Shown here piece after piece: positions 1 through 5,580 of a stretch of DNA of 6,116 bases. Position 1 is the first letter of the stretch; each line of letters opens with the position of its first letter. The stretch spans positions 1 to 6,116 of the forward strand of contig CAMNYG010000090.1 of the NCBI GenBank assembly GCA_946570335.1. Direction: 5' to 3'. The position numbers and the translations under genes are program-made. This stretch comes from an uncultured Dietzia sp. GTDB taxonomy: Bacteria > Actinomycetota > Actinomycetes > Mycobacteriales > Mycobacteriaceae. The notes beneath the pieces are model-generated. The model was not told the origin of the DNA. It worked only from the letters and a program-made list of their open reading frames with translations, and did not search any database.

Positions 1-197
1 CGTGGCGGTTCCGTCGCCAGCCTGCACCCCTGGTAGCGGCTCCCGGAGCTGGCCCGCGCCGTGGCGGTTCCGTCGCCAGCCTGCACCCCTGGTAGCGGCT
101 CCCGGGGCGAGCCCGCGCCCGGGCGGTTCCATCGCCAGCCTGCGCTGCTGGTAGCGGCTCCCGGGGCGGGCCCGCGCCCTGGCGGTTCCATCGGCAG
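1..197. repeat. 59-bp tandem repeat array (minisatellite/VNTR-like), left end outside window
   Basis: Three full units start with GGCGGTTCC at 4, 63 and 122, and a partial fourth starts at 181 and fades after about 197. The period is exactly 59 bp. Counted by eye, units 1 and 2 match at 54/59 positions and units 2 and 3 at 53/59. The bases before the first unit (CGT) match the end of a unit, so the array probably runs on to the left. A 59-bp period is not a multiple of three, so the reading frame rotates each unit, which argues against a coding repeat. The middle of each unit can form a small CCAG...CTGG stem (CCAGC...GCTGG in unit 3). Units abut without spacers, so this is not a CRISPR array. 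It resembles the intergenic minisatellites known as MIRU/VNTR loci in mycobacteria; no function can be read from it. Confidence 0.85.
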
Positions 198-257
198 TCG
201 CCACCTTGGTGAGTCAGACGCAGGTGATGGCGCATCAAGCCCCCGGCAGCCACCCCG

Positions 258-328
258 AATTGCGCACCATCAGCGAGTTGCACACCATCAGCGTCGCGAC
301 ACGCCGGCGTGAGTCTCGCTGATGATGC
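258..328. repeat. Palindromic repeat element, copy A
   Basis: Outer arms GCACCATCAGCGAG (264-277) and CTCGCTGATGATGC (315-328) are complementary at 13 of 14 positions. Inside the left arm the motif TTGCRCACCATCAGCG occurs twice in tandem (260-275 and 278-293, one mismatch, period 18). The core holds GCGT-N6-ACGC (291-304) and the perfect 12-bp palindrome CACGCCGGCGTG (300-311). Positions 264-305 match the reverse complement of 1488-1529 at 38 of 42 bases, so this is one of two related copies in inverted orientation on either side of the gene at 507-1442. It could be a REP/MITE-like intergenic element or a structured terminator for a gene to the left. There is no U-tract. Confidence 0.75.
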
Positions 329-401
329 TCAAACTCGGTGGTTGGGAGGCATCGGCCGACCGCCGACCACTGTTTTGACATCGGCGACTGGTGCCGGACT
401 C

Positions 402-414
402 GCCGACTGTCGGC
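402..414. promoter_or_regulatory. Short near-palindrome, possible operator
   Basis: GCCGAC-T-GTCGGC is a perfect 6-bp inverted repeat around one central base. It lies about 20 nt downstream of a TTGACA hexamer and about 90 nt upstream of the GTG at 507. Its symmetry and position would suit a dimeric repressor site, but short GC-rich palindromes arise easily by chance at this base composition. Confidence 0.2.
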
Positions 415-425
415 CGCGCTCGGCT

Positions 426-458
426 GCCTGTGGATGGTCGTCCGCTTATTCCACAGGC
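426..458. promoter_or_regulatory. Inverted repeat GCCTGTGGA-N15-TCCACAGGC upstream of the AbiEi/DUF559-like gene
   Basis: The arms GCCTGTGGA (426-434) and TCCACAGGC (450-458) are perfect 9-bp complements separated by 15 nt. In RNA they would form a stem-loop ending about 48 nt before the proposed GTG start; in DNA they could be a two-half-site operator. The arms resemble parts of the DnaA box (TTATCCACA) but neither is a full match. No T-tract follows, so an intrinsic terminator is unlikely. A regulatory role for the downstream gene is inferred from position only. Confidence 0.4.
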
Positions 459-494
459 TGCCTCTTCACGAACACGTCGGGCTCCGTCACGCGC

Positions 495-499
495 GAGAG
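495..499 (+). promoter_or_regulatory. Ribosome binding site deciding the GTG start at 507
   Basis: GAGAG lies 7 nt upstream of GTG at 507 and is the best purine-rich match in front of any in-frame start of this gene. The farthest upstream start, GTG at 309, lies inside palindromic element A and has no such site. Confidence 0.45.
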
Positions 500-506
500 T
501 GAAACC

Positions 507-1442
507 GTGCCGCCCATCCGACCCCGTGCGACCGCCGACTCTGATGCGTTTGCCGCTGCCATTTTCAGCGGCAGGCCGTTCGTCGGTGCCGCAGCCCTGG
601 CCGCCGGAGTACTCAGCGAACACGAGCTACGGACACGGTTCAGGCGCGTGCTGCCGGGAATCCATCTGTCCACCGGTTTCGATTACGACTCCTCCGCCCG
701 GGTACGGGCAGCCTGGCTGTGGGCTCCCCCGGGCGCCGTGATCGCAGGAGCTGCAGCCGCGCTCCTCCACGGCGAGTGGCAGGTCGCGCCCGAAGAAGTC
801 CACCGGGCCATCGACCTGTATCTCCCCCGGACGGTGCGAGCGCCCCGCGGCATCCGCATCCGCCCGCTTCGTCAACCTCTAGGGGAGCAGGAGCTCGCCG
901 TCTTTGGCTCGATTCCGTTCACAGCAGTCGGCCGGACAGCGCTCGACCTCGCACGCTGGCATCACGACCCGCTCCGGGCCGCCATCGCCGTCGACGCCGT
1001 ATGCAACGTCACGCGGACGCCCGTGTCGGGAATCGAAGAATACGCACGCACCACCGAGAGGCTTCACGGGCGGCGACGAGCCCTGAAACTGTTCGAGCGG
1101 TGTGACCATCGTGCGGACTCCCCACGCGAAACCAGGCTCAGACTGATCATCCGAGACTCCCCGCTGCCGGATCCGGAGCCGCAGGTCAAGATCGCGGACT
1201 CGGCAGGAAGACACATCGTCACCGCTGACCTGGCATACCGCGCAAGCCGAGTGGCCCTGCTCTACGACGGCGAATCGCACCTGGACCGCGAGCAGCGCGA
1301 CTGGGACTCGTCCGTGACTGCACGCCTGTTCGACGAGGGATGGCTGGATCTGCGGATCACCTCGGGCATGCTGAACGATCCCGCCACTCTCCTGCGCCGC
1401 ACCGGGGAGATGCTTCGTCGACAGGGTTCCCGCGCCGCCTGA
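507..1442 (+). CDS. Orphan protein with AbiEi-like N-terminus and Vsr/DUF559-like nuclease-fold C-terminus
   Basis: This reads as a 311-residue soluble protein of a large actinobacterial family usually annotated as hypothetical, DUF559 or AbiEi-antitoxin-domain protein. Residues about 25-55 (with RTRFRRVLPGIHL at 43-55) resemble the RxxRGVY segment of AbiEi-type winged-helix antitoxins, and AAALLHG follows at 83-89. The C-terminal part (about 205-300) has the order expected of the Vsr-like PD-(D/E)xK fold: SPRETRLR (205-212), ADLAYRASRVALLYDGESH (240-258), then GWLDLRIT (278-285). D241, D254 and H258 are present, but the family's usual E-Y-D-G reads L-Y-D-G (L252, codon 1260-1262), so nuclease activity is doubtful. 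GTG 507 was chosen because GAGAG precedes it and the family-like sequence begins soon after; an in-frame GTG at 309 would add 66 uncharacteristic residues. No AbiEii nucleotidyltransferase toxin gene is adjacent, so toxin-antitoxin function is not supported. Two inverted copies of a palindromic element flank the gene. Confidence 0.75.
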   Translation: MPPIRPRATADSDAFAAAIFSGRPFVGAAALAAGVLSEHELRTRFRRVLPGIHLSTGFDYDSSARVRAAWLWAPPGAVIAGAAAALLHGEWQVAPEEVHRAIDLYLPRTVRAPRGIRIRPLRQPLGEQELAVFGSIPFTAVGRTALDLARWHHDPLRAAIAVDAVCNVTRTPVSGIEEYARTTERLHGRRRALKLFERCDHRADSPRETRLRLIIRDSPLPDPEPQVKIADSAGRHIVTADLAYRASRVALLYDGESHLDREQRDWDSSVTARLFDEGWLDLRITSGMLNDPATLLRRTGEMLRRQGSRAA

Positions 1443-1458
1443 CACGCGCGCACCCGCG

Positions 1459-1535
1459 GATTGCGCACCGTTAGCGAGATTCCGCACGGCGTGTCGCAAC
1501 GCTGACGGTGTTCAACACGCTGATGGTGCCTAATC
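1459..1535. repeat. Palindromic repeat element, copy B (inverted relative to copy A); likely terminator hairpin
   Basis: The arms GATTGCGCACCGTTAGCG (1459-1476) and CGCTGATGGTGCCTAATC (1518-1535) pair with a few mismatches. On the reverse strand, 1529 down to 1488 matches copy A (264-305) at 38 of 42 bases, with the same order: two direct motif copies, a GCGT-N6-ACGC core, then one inverted motif copy. It fills the space between two convergent genes, and the rsmI stop codon (1530-1532) lies within its right arm. A bidirectional terminator role would suit this location; there is no T-tract, so that is inference. Its presence at two intergenic sites suggests a dispersed repeat family. Confidence 0.75.
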
Positions 1536-2378
1536 GGAGTCGGCGCGGGCGTCGAGAACCGCCTGGTACAGCTCACGCTTGGTCAGCGGCGCGCCGTCGG
1601 CAACCGCCCCGCAGGCGTCCTTGAGCCGCTCGCCGGACCGGACGCGCTCCTCGACGTACTCGACCAGATCCTCCAGCGAGGTCTCGGTCCCCGCGGCGTC
1701 GGCGCCCTCCAGGACCACCACGATCTCGCCCAGCACCCCCTCGGCCGTACGCTCCGCGAGCTCGGCCAGAGTCCCGCGCAGCACCTCCTCGTACGTCTTG
1801 GTGAGCTCGCGGCACACGGCGGCTCGCCGATCCGCCCCCAACACCTGCGCGGCCTCTGCGAGAGTGTCCGCCAGACGGTGTGGCGACTCGAAGAAGACGC
1901 ACGTGCGCTCCTCGGTGGCCAACCGCGCCAACCACGTGCGACGCCGACCGCCTCGACGCGGCGGGAATCCGTCGAAGCAGAACCGGTCCACGGGCAGACC
2001 ACTGAGCACCAGCGCCGTGGTCACCGCGGACGGCCCCGGCAGGCACGTGACCGGTAGCCCGGCCTCGATGCATGCCACTACCAACGAATAGCCCGGGTCG
2101 GACACCGCCGGCATGCCGGCATCGGTCACCACGGCCACCACATCGCCGGAACGGACGCGGTCGAGCAGCTGCGGAACCCGGCCGCTCTCGTTGTGCTCGT
2201 AGAAGCTCATAACCCGGCCGCCGATGCTCACCCCGAGAGCTGCGGCCAGTGAACGCAGGCGCCGCGTGTCCTCGGCCGCCACCACGTCAGCGGTGGCGAG
2301 TACCCGGCGAAGTCGGTCCGAGGCGTCGCCCGGATTCCCGATGGGGGTGGCCGCCAACACGACCCGTCCGGACGTCAT
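1530..2378 (-). CDS. rsmI: 16S rRNA (cytidine-1402 2'-O)-methyltransferase RsmI
   Basis: RsmI uses S-adenosylmethionine to methylate the ribose 2'-OH of C1402 in the decoding centre of 16S rRNA. The 282 residues match the usual family length and show its tetrapyrrole-methylase-fold motifs in order: ATPIGNPGD (10-18), AEDTRR (35-40), VTDAGMPAVSDPG (84-96), LPGPSA (113-118), FDGFPPRRG (135-143), FFESPHR (162-168), CRELTKTYEEV (189-199) and GEIVVVLEG (217-225). The ATG at 2378 was chosen because family homology begins immediately after it. It is preceded by AAGGTGG, which could be a Shine-Dalgarno site, and also by TAAGGT placed 7 nt from the ATG, which could be a leaderless -10 box. Longer in-frame starts back to 2591 would run into the divergent pmt gene. 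The 3' end runs into palindromic element B. Confidence 0.97.
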   Translation of the reverse strand: MTSGRVVLAATPIGNPGDASDRLRRVLATADVVAAEDTRRLRSLAAALGVSIGGRVMSFYEHNESGRVPQLLDRVRSGDVVAVVTDAGMPAVSDPGYSLVVACIEAGLPVTCLPGPSAVTTALVLSGLPVDRFCFDGFPPRRGGRRRTWLARLATEERTCVFFESPHRLADTLAEAAQVLGADRRAAVCRELTKTYEEVLRGTLAELAERTAEGVLGEIVVVLEGADAAGTETSLEDLVEYVEERVRSGERLKDACGAVADGAPLTKRELYQAVLDARADSD

Positions 2379-2385
2379 GGTGCCC

Positions 2386-2391
2386 ACCTTA
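2386..2391 (-). promoter_or_regulatory. Candidate -10 box (TAAGGT) for rsmI, overlapping a possible Shine-Dalgarno
   Basis: On the minus strand TAAGGT fits TANNNT and ends 7 nt before the rsmI ATG, the spacing expected if transcription starts at the start codon. The same bases overlap AAGGTGG, which could act as a ribosome binding site if transcription starts further upstream. The sequence alone cannot decide between the two. Confidence 0.4.
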
Positions 2392-2417
2392 TCCTCGGCC
2401 ACCCCCGCTGCCCCCAC

Positions 2418-2423
2418 TATGCT
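2418..2423 (+). promoter_or_regulatory. Candidate -10 box (TATGCT) for pmt, leaderless-type start
   Basis: TATGCT fits the actinobacterial -10 consensus TANNNT and lies 7 nt before the in-frame GTG at 2431, so the transcript could begin at the start codon. It overlaps the alternative ATG at 2419, which has no Shine-Dalgarno sequence. This is the main reason for preferring GTG 2431. Confidence 0.5.
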
Positions 2424-2430
2424 CACCCCT

Positions 2431-3942
2431 GTGACCTCGACCCCCGGCGTGCGCTCTCCCGGCCGCCCGCTCCCCGCCCCGGACACCGGGCCGGTGGAGA
2501 CCACCCGGGACCTGATCGTCACCGGGGTGATCGCGCTCCTGGCGTTCGTCTCCCGGTTCTGGGGGCTGGGCTCGGCAACCGACGGCGGCACCCCGATCTT
2601 CGACGAGAAGCACTACGCGCCCCAGTCGTACAACATCGCCCAGTTGGGCATCGAGGAAAATCCCGCGTACGGGCTGGTCGTGCACCCGCCGGTGGCCAAG
2701 CAGATCGAGTCGATCGGTGGGATGCTGTTCGGCTACACACCGGTGGGCTGGCGGTTCATGGCCGCGATCTGCGGCGTGCTCGTGATTCTCATGGTCATGC
2801 GGATCACCCGCCGCCTCACCCGCTCCACCCAGCTCGGACTCATCGCCGGGCTGTTGCTGTGCATGGACGGGGTCACGTTCGTCACCTCCCGCATCGGCAT
2901 GCTGGACATCTACCAGGTCGTGTTCGTCACGGCCGCCGCGGGCGCCCTGCTGGTCGACCGCGACCAGATGCGGGCACGAATGCACCGCGCGGCCGTCGAG
3001 GGGCGTGTGCACCTGTCCGATCTGGGCCCCCGGCTGGGCTTCCGTTGGTGGCGCTTCACCGCCGGCGTGATGCTGGGCCTGTCGCTCGGCGTCAAGTGGT
3101 CGGGTCTGTACTTCATCGCCTTCTTCGGCATCATGTCCGTCGCCTGGGACTGGGCTCTGCGCAGCCGCTACGGGGTACGGCGCCCCCTGGCCGGGATGCT
3201 CGTGCGGGACGCCACGCCGGCCTTCGTCAGCCTGGTGATCTGGCCGGCCGTGCTCCACATGTTCAGCTGGCTGCCCTGGTTCGCCAACGAGAACTCGGTG
3301 TACCGCCACGCGGTGGGGGCGAAGGTCGAGGACACCTGGCTGCCGGACGCGCTCCAGTCGTGGCTGTACTACCAGTCATCCGTCCTCGACTTCCATTCGT
3401 CGCTGACCACCTCCGCCGGGAACCGGCACCCGTGGGAGTCCAAGCCGTGGACGTGGCCCATGGGTCTGCGGCCGATGCTCTACTACGTCGAGCAGGGTGA
3501 CCAGGTCGCCGGCTGCGGTGAGGCGTCCTGTGTGCGGGCGATCATGCTGCTGGGCACGCCCGCCATCTGGTGGCTGGCGATCCCGGTCCTGGCGTGGGCG
3601 TTCTGGCGCGCGGTGATCTGCCGTGACGGTCGCTACGTGTTCCCGCTCGTCGGGTACTCGGCCGGTTACCTGCCGTGGTTCTTCCAACACGACCGGCAGA
3701 TGTACTTCTTCTACGCCGCTGTCATGGCGCCGTTCTTCGTCATGATGGTGGCGCTGGTGCTCGGCGAGGTGGCGGGCAAGGCCACCGATCCCCCGCGCCG
3801 CCGGATCATCGGCCGGGCGATCGTCAGCCTCTATCTGGCCCTGGTGGTGGTCAACTTCATCTACATGCTGCCGATCCTGTCGGGCACCCCCATCACGCAG
3901 ACGGAGTGGAACCTGCAGCTCTGGCTGCCGTCCTGGCGCTGA
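2431..3942 (+). CDS. pmt: Polyprenyl-phosphate-mannose:protein O-mannosyltransferase (Pmt)
   Basis: This is an integral membrane GT39-family enzyme that transfers mannose from polyprenyl-phosphate-mannose to Ser/Thr of proteins exported by Sec, on the outer face of the membrane; it corresponds to Rv1002c of M. tuberculosis. In the 503-residue product, the first membrane helix is near 27-46. It is followed by an extracytoplasmic loop with the FDEKHYAPQ motif (acidic pair D58-E59) and HPPVAK (85-90). VTSRIGMLDIYQ (151-162) and LGLSLGVKWSGLYF (215-228) are family-typical. RHPWESKPWTW (332-342) lies in the large loop, and FQHDRQMYFFY (418-428) marks the C-terminal helix domain. About ten or more membrane segments are visible. 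GTG 2431 is preferred because TATGCT lies 7 nt upstream; ATG 2419 would give 507 residues. Divergent adjacency to rsmI is conserved in mycobacteria. The last codons and stop lie in a 42-bp tandem duplication. Confidence 0.95.
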   Translation: MTSTPGVRSPGRPLPAPDTGPVETTRDLIVTGVIALLAFVSRFWGLGSATDGGTPIFDEKHYAPQSYNIAQLGIEENPAYGLVVHPPVAKQIESIGGMLFGYTPVGWRFMAAICGVLVILMVMRITRRLTRSTQLGLIAGLLLCMDGVTFVTSRIGMLDIYQVVFVTAAAGALLVDRDQMRARMHRAAVEGRVHLSDLGPRLGFRWWRFTAGVMLGLSLGVKWSGLYFIAFFGIMSVAWDWALRSRYGVRRPLAGMLVRDATPAFVSLVIWPAVLHMFSWLPWFANENSVYRHAVGAKVEDTWLPDALQSWLYYQSSVLDFHSSLTTSAGNRHPWESKPWTWPMGLRPMLYYVEQGDQVAGCGEASCVRAIMLLGTPAIWWLAIPVLAWAFWRAVICRDGRYVFPLVGYSAGYLPWFFQHDRQMYFFYAAVMAPFFVMMVALVLGEVAGKATDPPRRRIIGRAIVSLYLALVVVNFIYMLPILSGTPITQTEWNLQLWLPSWR

Positions 3943-4049
3943 GCGCGACCCGGACCGCCGATCTGACCGCCCTCCTGGCGCTGAGCGCGACCCGGACCGC
4001 CGATCTGACCACCGTCCTGGCGCCGAGGGGTCCCGTCCGCCGATTCACC
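3931..4049. repeat. 42-bp tandem duplication including the pmt stop codon
   Basis: Unit 1 (3931-3972) and unit 2 (3973-4014) are identical at 40 of 42 bases. A third, eroded unit (about 4015-4049) keeps TCCTGGCGC at its start and CCGCCGAT near its end. Unit 1 contains the last three pmt codons and TGA (Ser-Trp-Arg-stop); unit 2 repeats them, and in unit 3 the TGA has become CGA. A second in-frame TGA lies at 3964-3966, so readthrough of the natural stop would add only seven residues after the decoded stop. The spacer shows no clear terminator hairpin and no other gene. Confidence 0.85.
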
Positions 4050-4073
4050 CTGTTGCCGAGCGGCTTCGGTCAG

Positions 4074-4079
4074 TAGCGT
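4074..4079 (+). promoter_or_regulatory. Candidate -10 box (TAGCGT) for the mscS-type gene, leaderless-type start
   Basis: TAGCGT fits TANNNT and is separated by 6 nt from the GTG at 4086. No Shine-Dalgarno sequence is visible, so a leaderless transcript starting at the GTG is the simplest reading. No clear -35 box was found. Confidence 0.45.
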
Positions 4080-4085
4080 CGTGGC

Positions 4086-5147
4086 GTGAACGAGCTATCC
4101 ATTCCCTTCCCCGATCTCGGGATGTCCGACACGACGCAGGAATGGCTGGTGGAGAAGCCGGTCATGATCGTCGTATACGTACTGTTGGCGCTGGCGGTGC
4201 GCTGGCTCCTACACCGGGGCATCGACCGCGTCACCACCCCCACCGCCGACGGCACCACCCCGCGCCTGATGCCGCGCCGCCGCAGGAAGACGGACGTCGG
4301 CACCACCATCGACGTAGAAGAGCACGACGACGAGCGACGCGAGGTCAGCGCCGACGAGAGCGGTGGGCTGACCGCCGAGAGCCTCAAGAAGAGCACCCGC
4401 CGCAAACCCGCCGAGCAGGCGATGTCCGACCGCAAGCGGGCCGAGCGGCGCGCCCAGCGCATGGCCACCATCGGGTCGGTGCTCAAGTCGCTGGTGTCCT
4501 TCGTCGTCCTGGTCTGGGTGGTGCTGCAGACCCTGGCGATCCTCGGGGTGAACGTGGCGCCCTTCATCGCCTCGGCCGGCATCGTCGGCGTCGCCTTGGG
4601 ATTCGGCGCCCAGGCGCTGGTCCGCGATTTCCTGTCCGGGATCTTCATGCTGTTCGAGGACCAGTACGGCGTGGGCGACTGGGTGGACCTGGGCGAGGCC
4701 GAGGGCACGGTCGAGAACGTGGGACTGCGCATCACCTCCCTGCGCGATCTGCACGGGACACTCTGGTACTGCCGCAACGGCGACATCATGCGCGTGGGCA
4801 ACTACAGCCAGGACTTCGGTGTGGCGTTCCTGGAGATCCCGGTCTCCTACGGCGCCGACGTCGACCGGGCTTGTGACATCGCGATCGAGACGGCCAAGCG
4901 GGCGGCACGCGAGGAGCCGATCAGGTCCAACCTCATCTCCGGGCCCGAGTTGGCCGGCGTCAACGAGCTGGGCGCGGACTCGTGGTCGCTGCGGATGACG
5001 GCCGTGACCCACGCCAATACCCAGTGGGCGACCGAGCGCGAGTTGCGCCGGCGCATCCGCAACGCCTTCGACGAGGCCGGTATCGACGCCCCCTACCCGC
5101 AAGGACTGCCGGTATCGATGCTCAAATCGGTGTCCTCCGCCGAATGA
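4086..5147 (+). CDS. MscS-family small-conductance mechanosensitive channel
   Basis: MscS-type channels open under membrane tension and release solutes on hypo-osmotic shock. The 353-residue protein has one membrane helix at about 25-43, a long charged linker (about 44-128, with RRRRK at 64-68 and many Asp/Glu), a second helix at about 131-153, and the pore-lining helix with SAGIVGVALGFGAQALVRDF (163-182). The beta domain follows directly, with FEDQYGVGDWVDLG (190-203), GTVENVGLRIT (207-217), and LHGTLWYCRNGDI / RVGNYSQ (222-242). A C-terminal alpha/beta domain runs to the end (about 245-353). Family assignment is secure; the exact physiological role is not. The related Corynebacterium channel MscCG exports glutamate but is longer, and nothing here shows that role. 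GTG 4086 was chosen for the TAGCGT box 6 nt upstream; ATG 4122 is an alternative that would remove 12 residues. Confidence 0.93.
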   Translation: MNELSIPFPDLGMSDTTQEWLVEKPVMIVVYVLLALAVRWLLHRGIDRVTTPTADGTTPRLMPRRRRKTDVGTTIDVEEHDDERREVSADESGGLTAESLKKSTRRKPAEQAMSDRKRAERRAQRMATIGSVLKSLVSFVVLVWVVLQTLAILGVNVAPFIASAGIVGVALGFGAQALVRDFLSGIFMLFEDQYGVGDWVDLGEAEGTVENVGLRITSLRDLHGTLWYCRNGDIMRVGNYSQDFGVAFLEIPVSYGADVDRACDIAIETAKRAAREEPIRSNLISGPELAGVNELGADSWSLRMTAVTHANTQWATERELRRRIRNAFDEAGIDAPYPQGLPVSMLKSVSSAE

Positions 5148-5151
5148 GGGC

Positions 5152-5176
5152 CTGACCGCCGGGAGGCGGGGCTCAG
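5152..5176. terminator. Possible bidirectional terminator hairpin between convergent genes
   Basis: CCGCC (5156-5160) and GGCGG (5165-5169) form a perfect 5-bp stem closed by a GGGA loop. CTGA (5152-5155) and TCAG (5173-5176) can extend it beyond a 3-nt bulge. An alternative pairing uses GGCGG with CCGCC at 5177-5181. It sits in the 25-nt gap between the mscS-type and doxX-type stop codons and includes the latter. There is no T-tract, so this is a weak call based on position and pairing. Confidence 0.35.
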
Positions 5177-5580
5177 CCGCCCAGGACCCTGTCGATGCTG
5201 AAGCGCCCCGCCCCGACGGCGGCGATGAGTAGTGCCCCCACCCCCAGTGCCACCACCAGTTCCCAGCCGTTCTGGGTGACGAACGGGCCGTTGGTGGCGT
5301 GCACGAAGTAGAACGCGCCGGCCATGTCCGCGCCGAGCAGGATGCCGGCCAGCGGGGTGAGGATGCCGGCGATGAGCGCGATCCCGGCGACCAGCTCCAC
5401 CCCGGCCACGATCATCGCGGTGACATGCGGCTGCGGCACACCGAAGGACGCGAATTGCTCGCCCACGCGGGTCAGGCCGAGGGTGAAGAACTTCTGCCAC
5501 CCGTGGGCAACGAAGATCACCCCCAGCCCGATGCGTGCCAGAAGGATCGCGCCGTCGGTGAGGGTCTCCATCCCCCTCAC
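5173..5580 (-). CDS. DoxX-family integral membrane protein
   Basis: This is a 135-residue protein with four predicted membrane helices at about 10-27, 52-73, 74-94 and 107-123. The N-terminal ARIGLGVIFVAHGWQKFF (15-32) is characteristic of the DoxX/DoxD group, as is the central GVELVAGIALIAGILTPLAG (60-79). DoxX of M. tuberculosis is reported to join SodA and SseA in a membrane-associated oxidoreductase complex; whether this paralogue does so is unknown. The GTG start at 5580 overlaps the TGA of the upstream SDR gene (GTGA), which suggests translational coupling in one operon. ATG 5571 is an alternative, but its purine-rich stretch touches the start codon, too close for a good ribosome binding site. 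Confidence 0.88.
   Translation of the reverse strand: MRGMETLTDGAILLARIGLGVIFVAHGWQKFFTLGLTRVGEQFASFGVPQPHVTAMIVAGVELVAGIALIAGILTPLAGILLGADMAGAFYFVHATNGPFVTQNGWELVVALGVGALLIAAVGAGRFSIDRVLGG

Larger units (their letters stand above)
198..506. other. Non-coding stretch upstream of the AbiEi/DUF559-like gene
   Basis: I see no gene in this stretch. Open frames here rely on starts inside repeats and give low-complexity Pro/Arg/Ala-rich peptides with no recognisable domain. It contains a palindromic element (258-328), a perfect -35-like TTGACA (375-380) with no credible -10 box at normal spacing, a 13-nt near-palindrome (402-414), and a wider inverted repeat (426-458). These probably form the 5' regulatory region of the gene starting at 507. 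Transcription could also enter from a gene left of the window. Confidence 0.6.

Noticed and set aside
1..197. CRISPR array
   Set aside because: The repeat units abut each other with no unique spacers, and no cas gene is present.
61..312. Plus-strand open frame of 83 codons across the tandem repeats
   Set aside because: It translates a 59-bp repeat in rotating frames and ends in the palindromic element; the product is low complexity with no domain.
375..380. Perfect TTGACA as a -35 promoter element
   Set aside because: The bases 17 nt downstream (ACTCGC) are not a credible -10 box, so no promoter is called.
429..456. DnaA boxes or a replication origin
   Set aside because: Only partial matches to TTATCCACA exist and there is no cluster or AT-rich region; the bases are explained by one inverted repeat.
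309..506. Upstream extension of the AbiEi/DUF559-like gene from GTG 309
   Set aside because: The start lies inside a palindromic element, has no ribosome binding site, and the extra 66 residues do not resemble the family.
507..1442. Type IV toxin-antitoxin system
   Set aside because: Only an AbiEi-like segment is seen; no AbiEii nucleotidyltransferase gene lies beside it, and the family is commonly an orphan.
2224..2430. Longer N-terminus for pmt starting within rsmI
   Set aside because: The extension is antisense to rsmI coding sequence and would add unconserved residues; the family-like sequence and a -10 box support a start near 2431 (or 2419).
4209..5102. Minus-strand open frame of 297 codons opposite the MscS-type gene
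   Set aside because: It is a high-GC shadow frame rich in Gly, Ala, Val, Asp and His with no domain, fully antisense to a well-supported gene. The same applies to 2389-3309 and 879-1499 on the minus strand.
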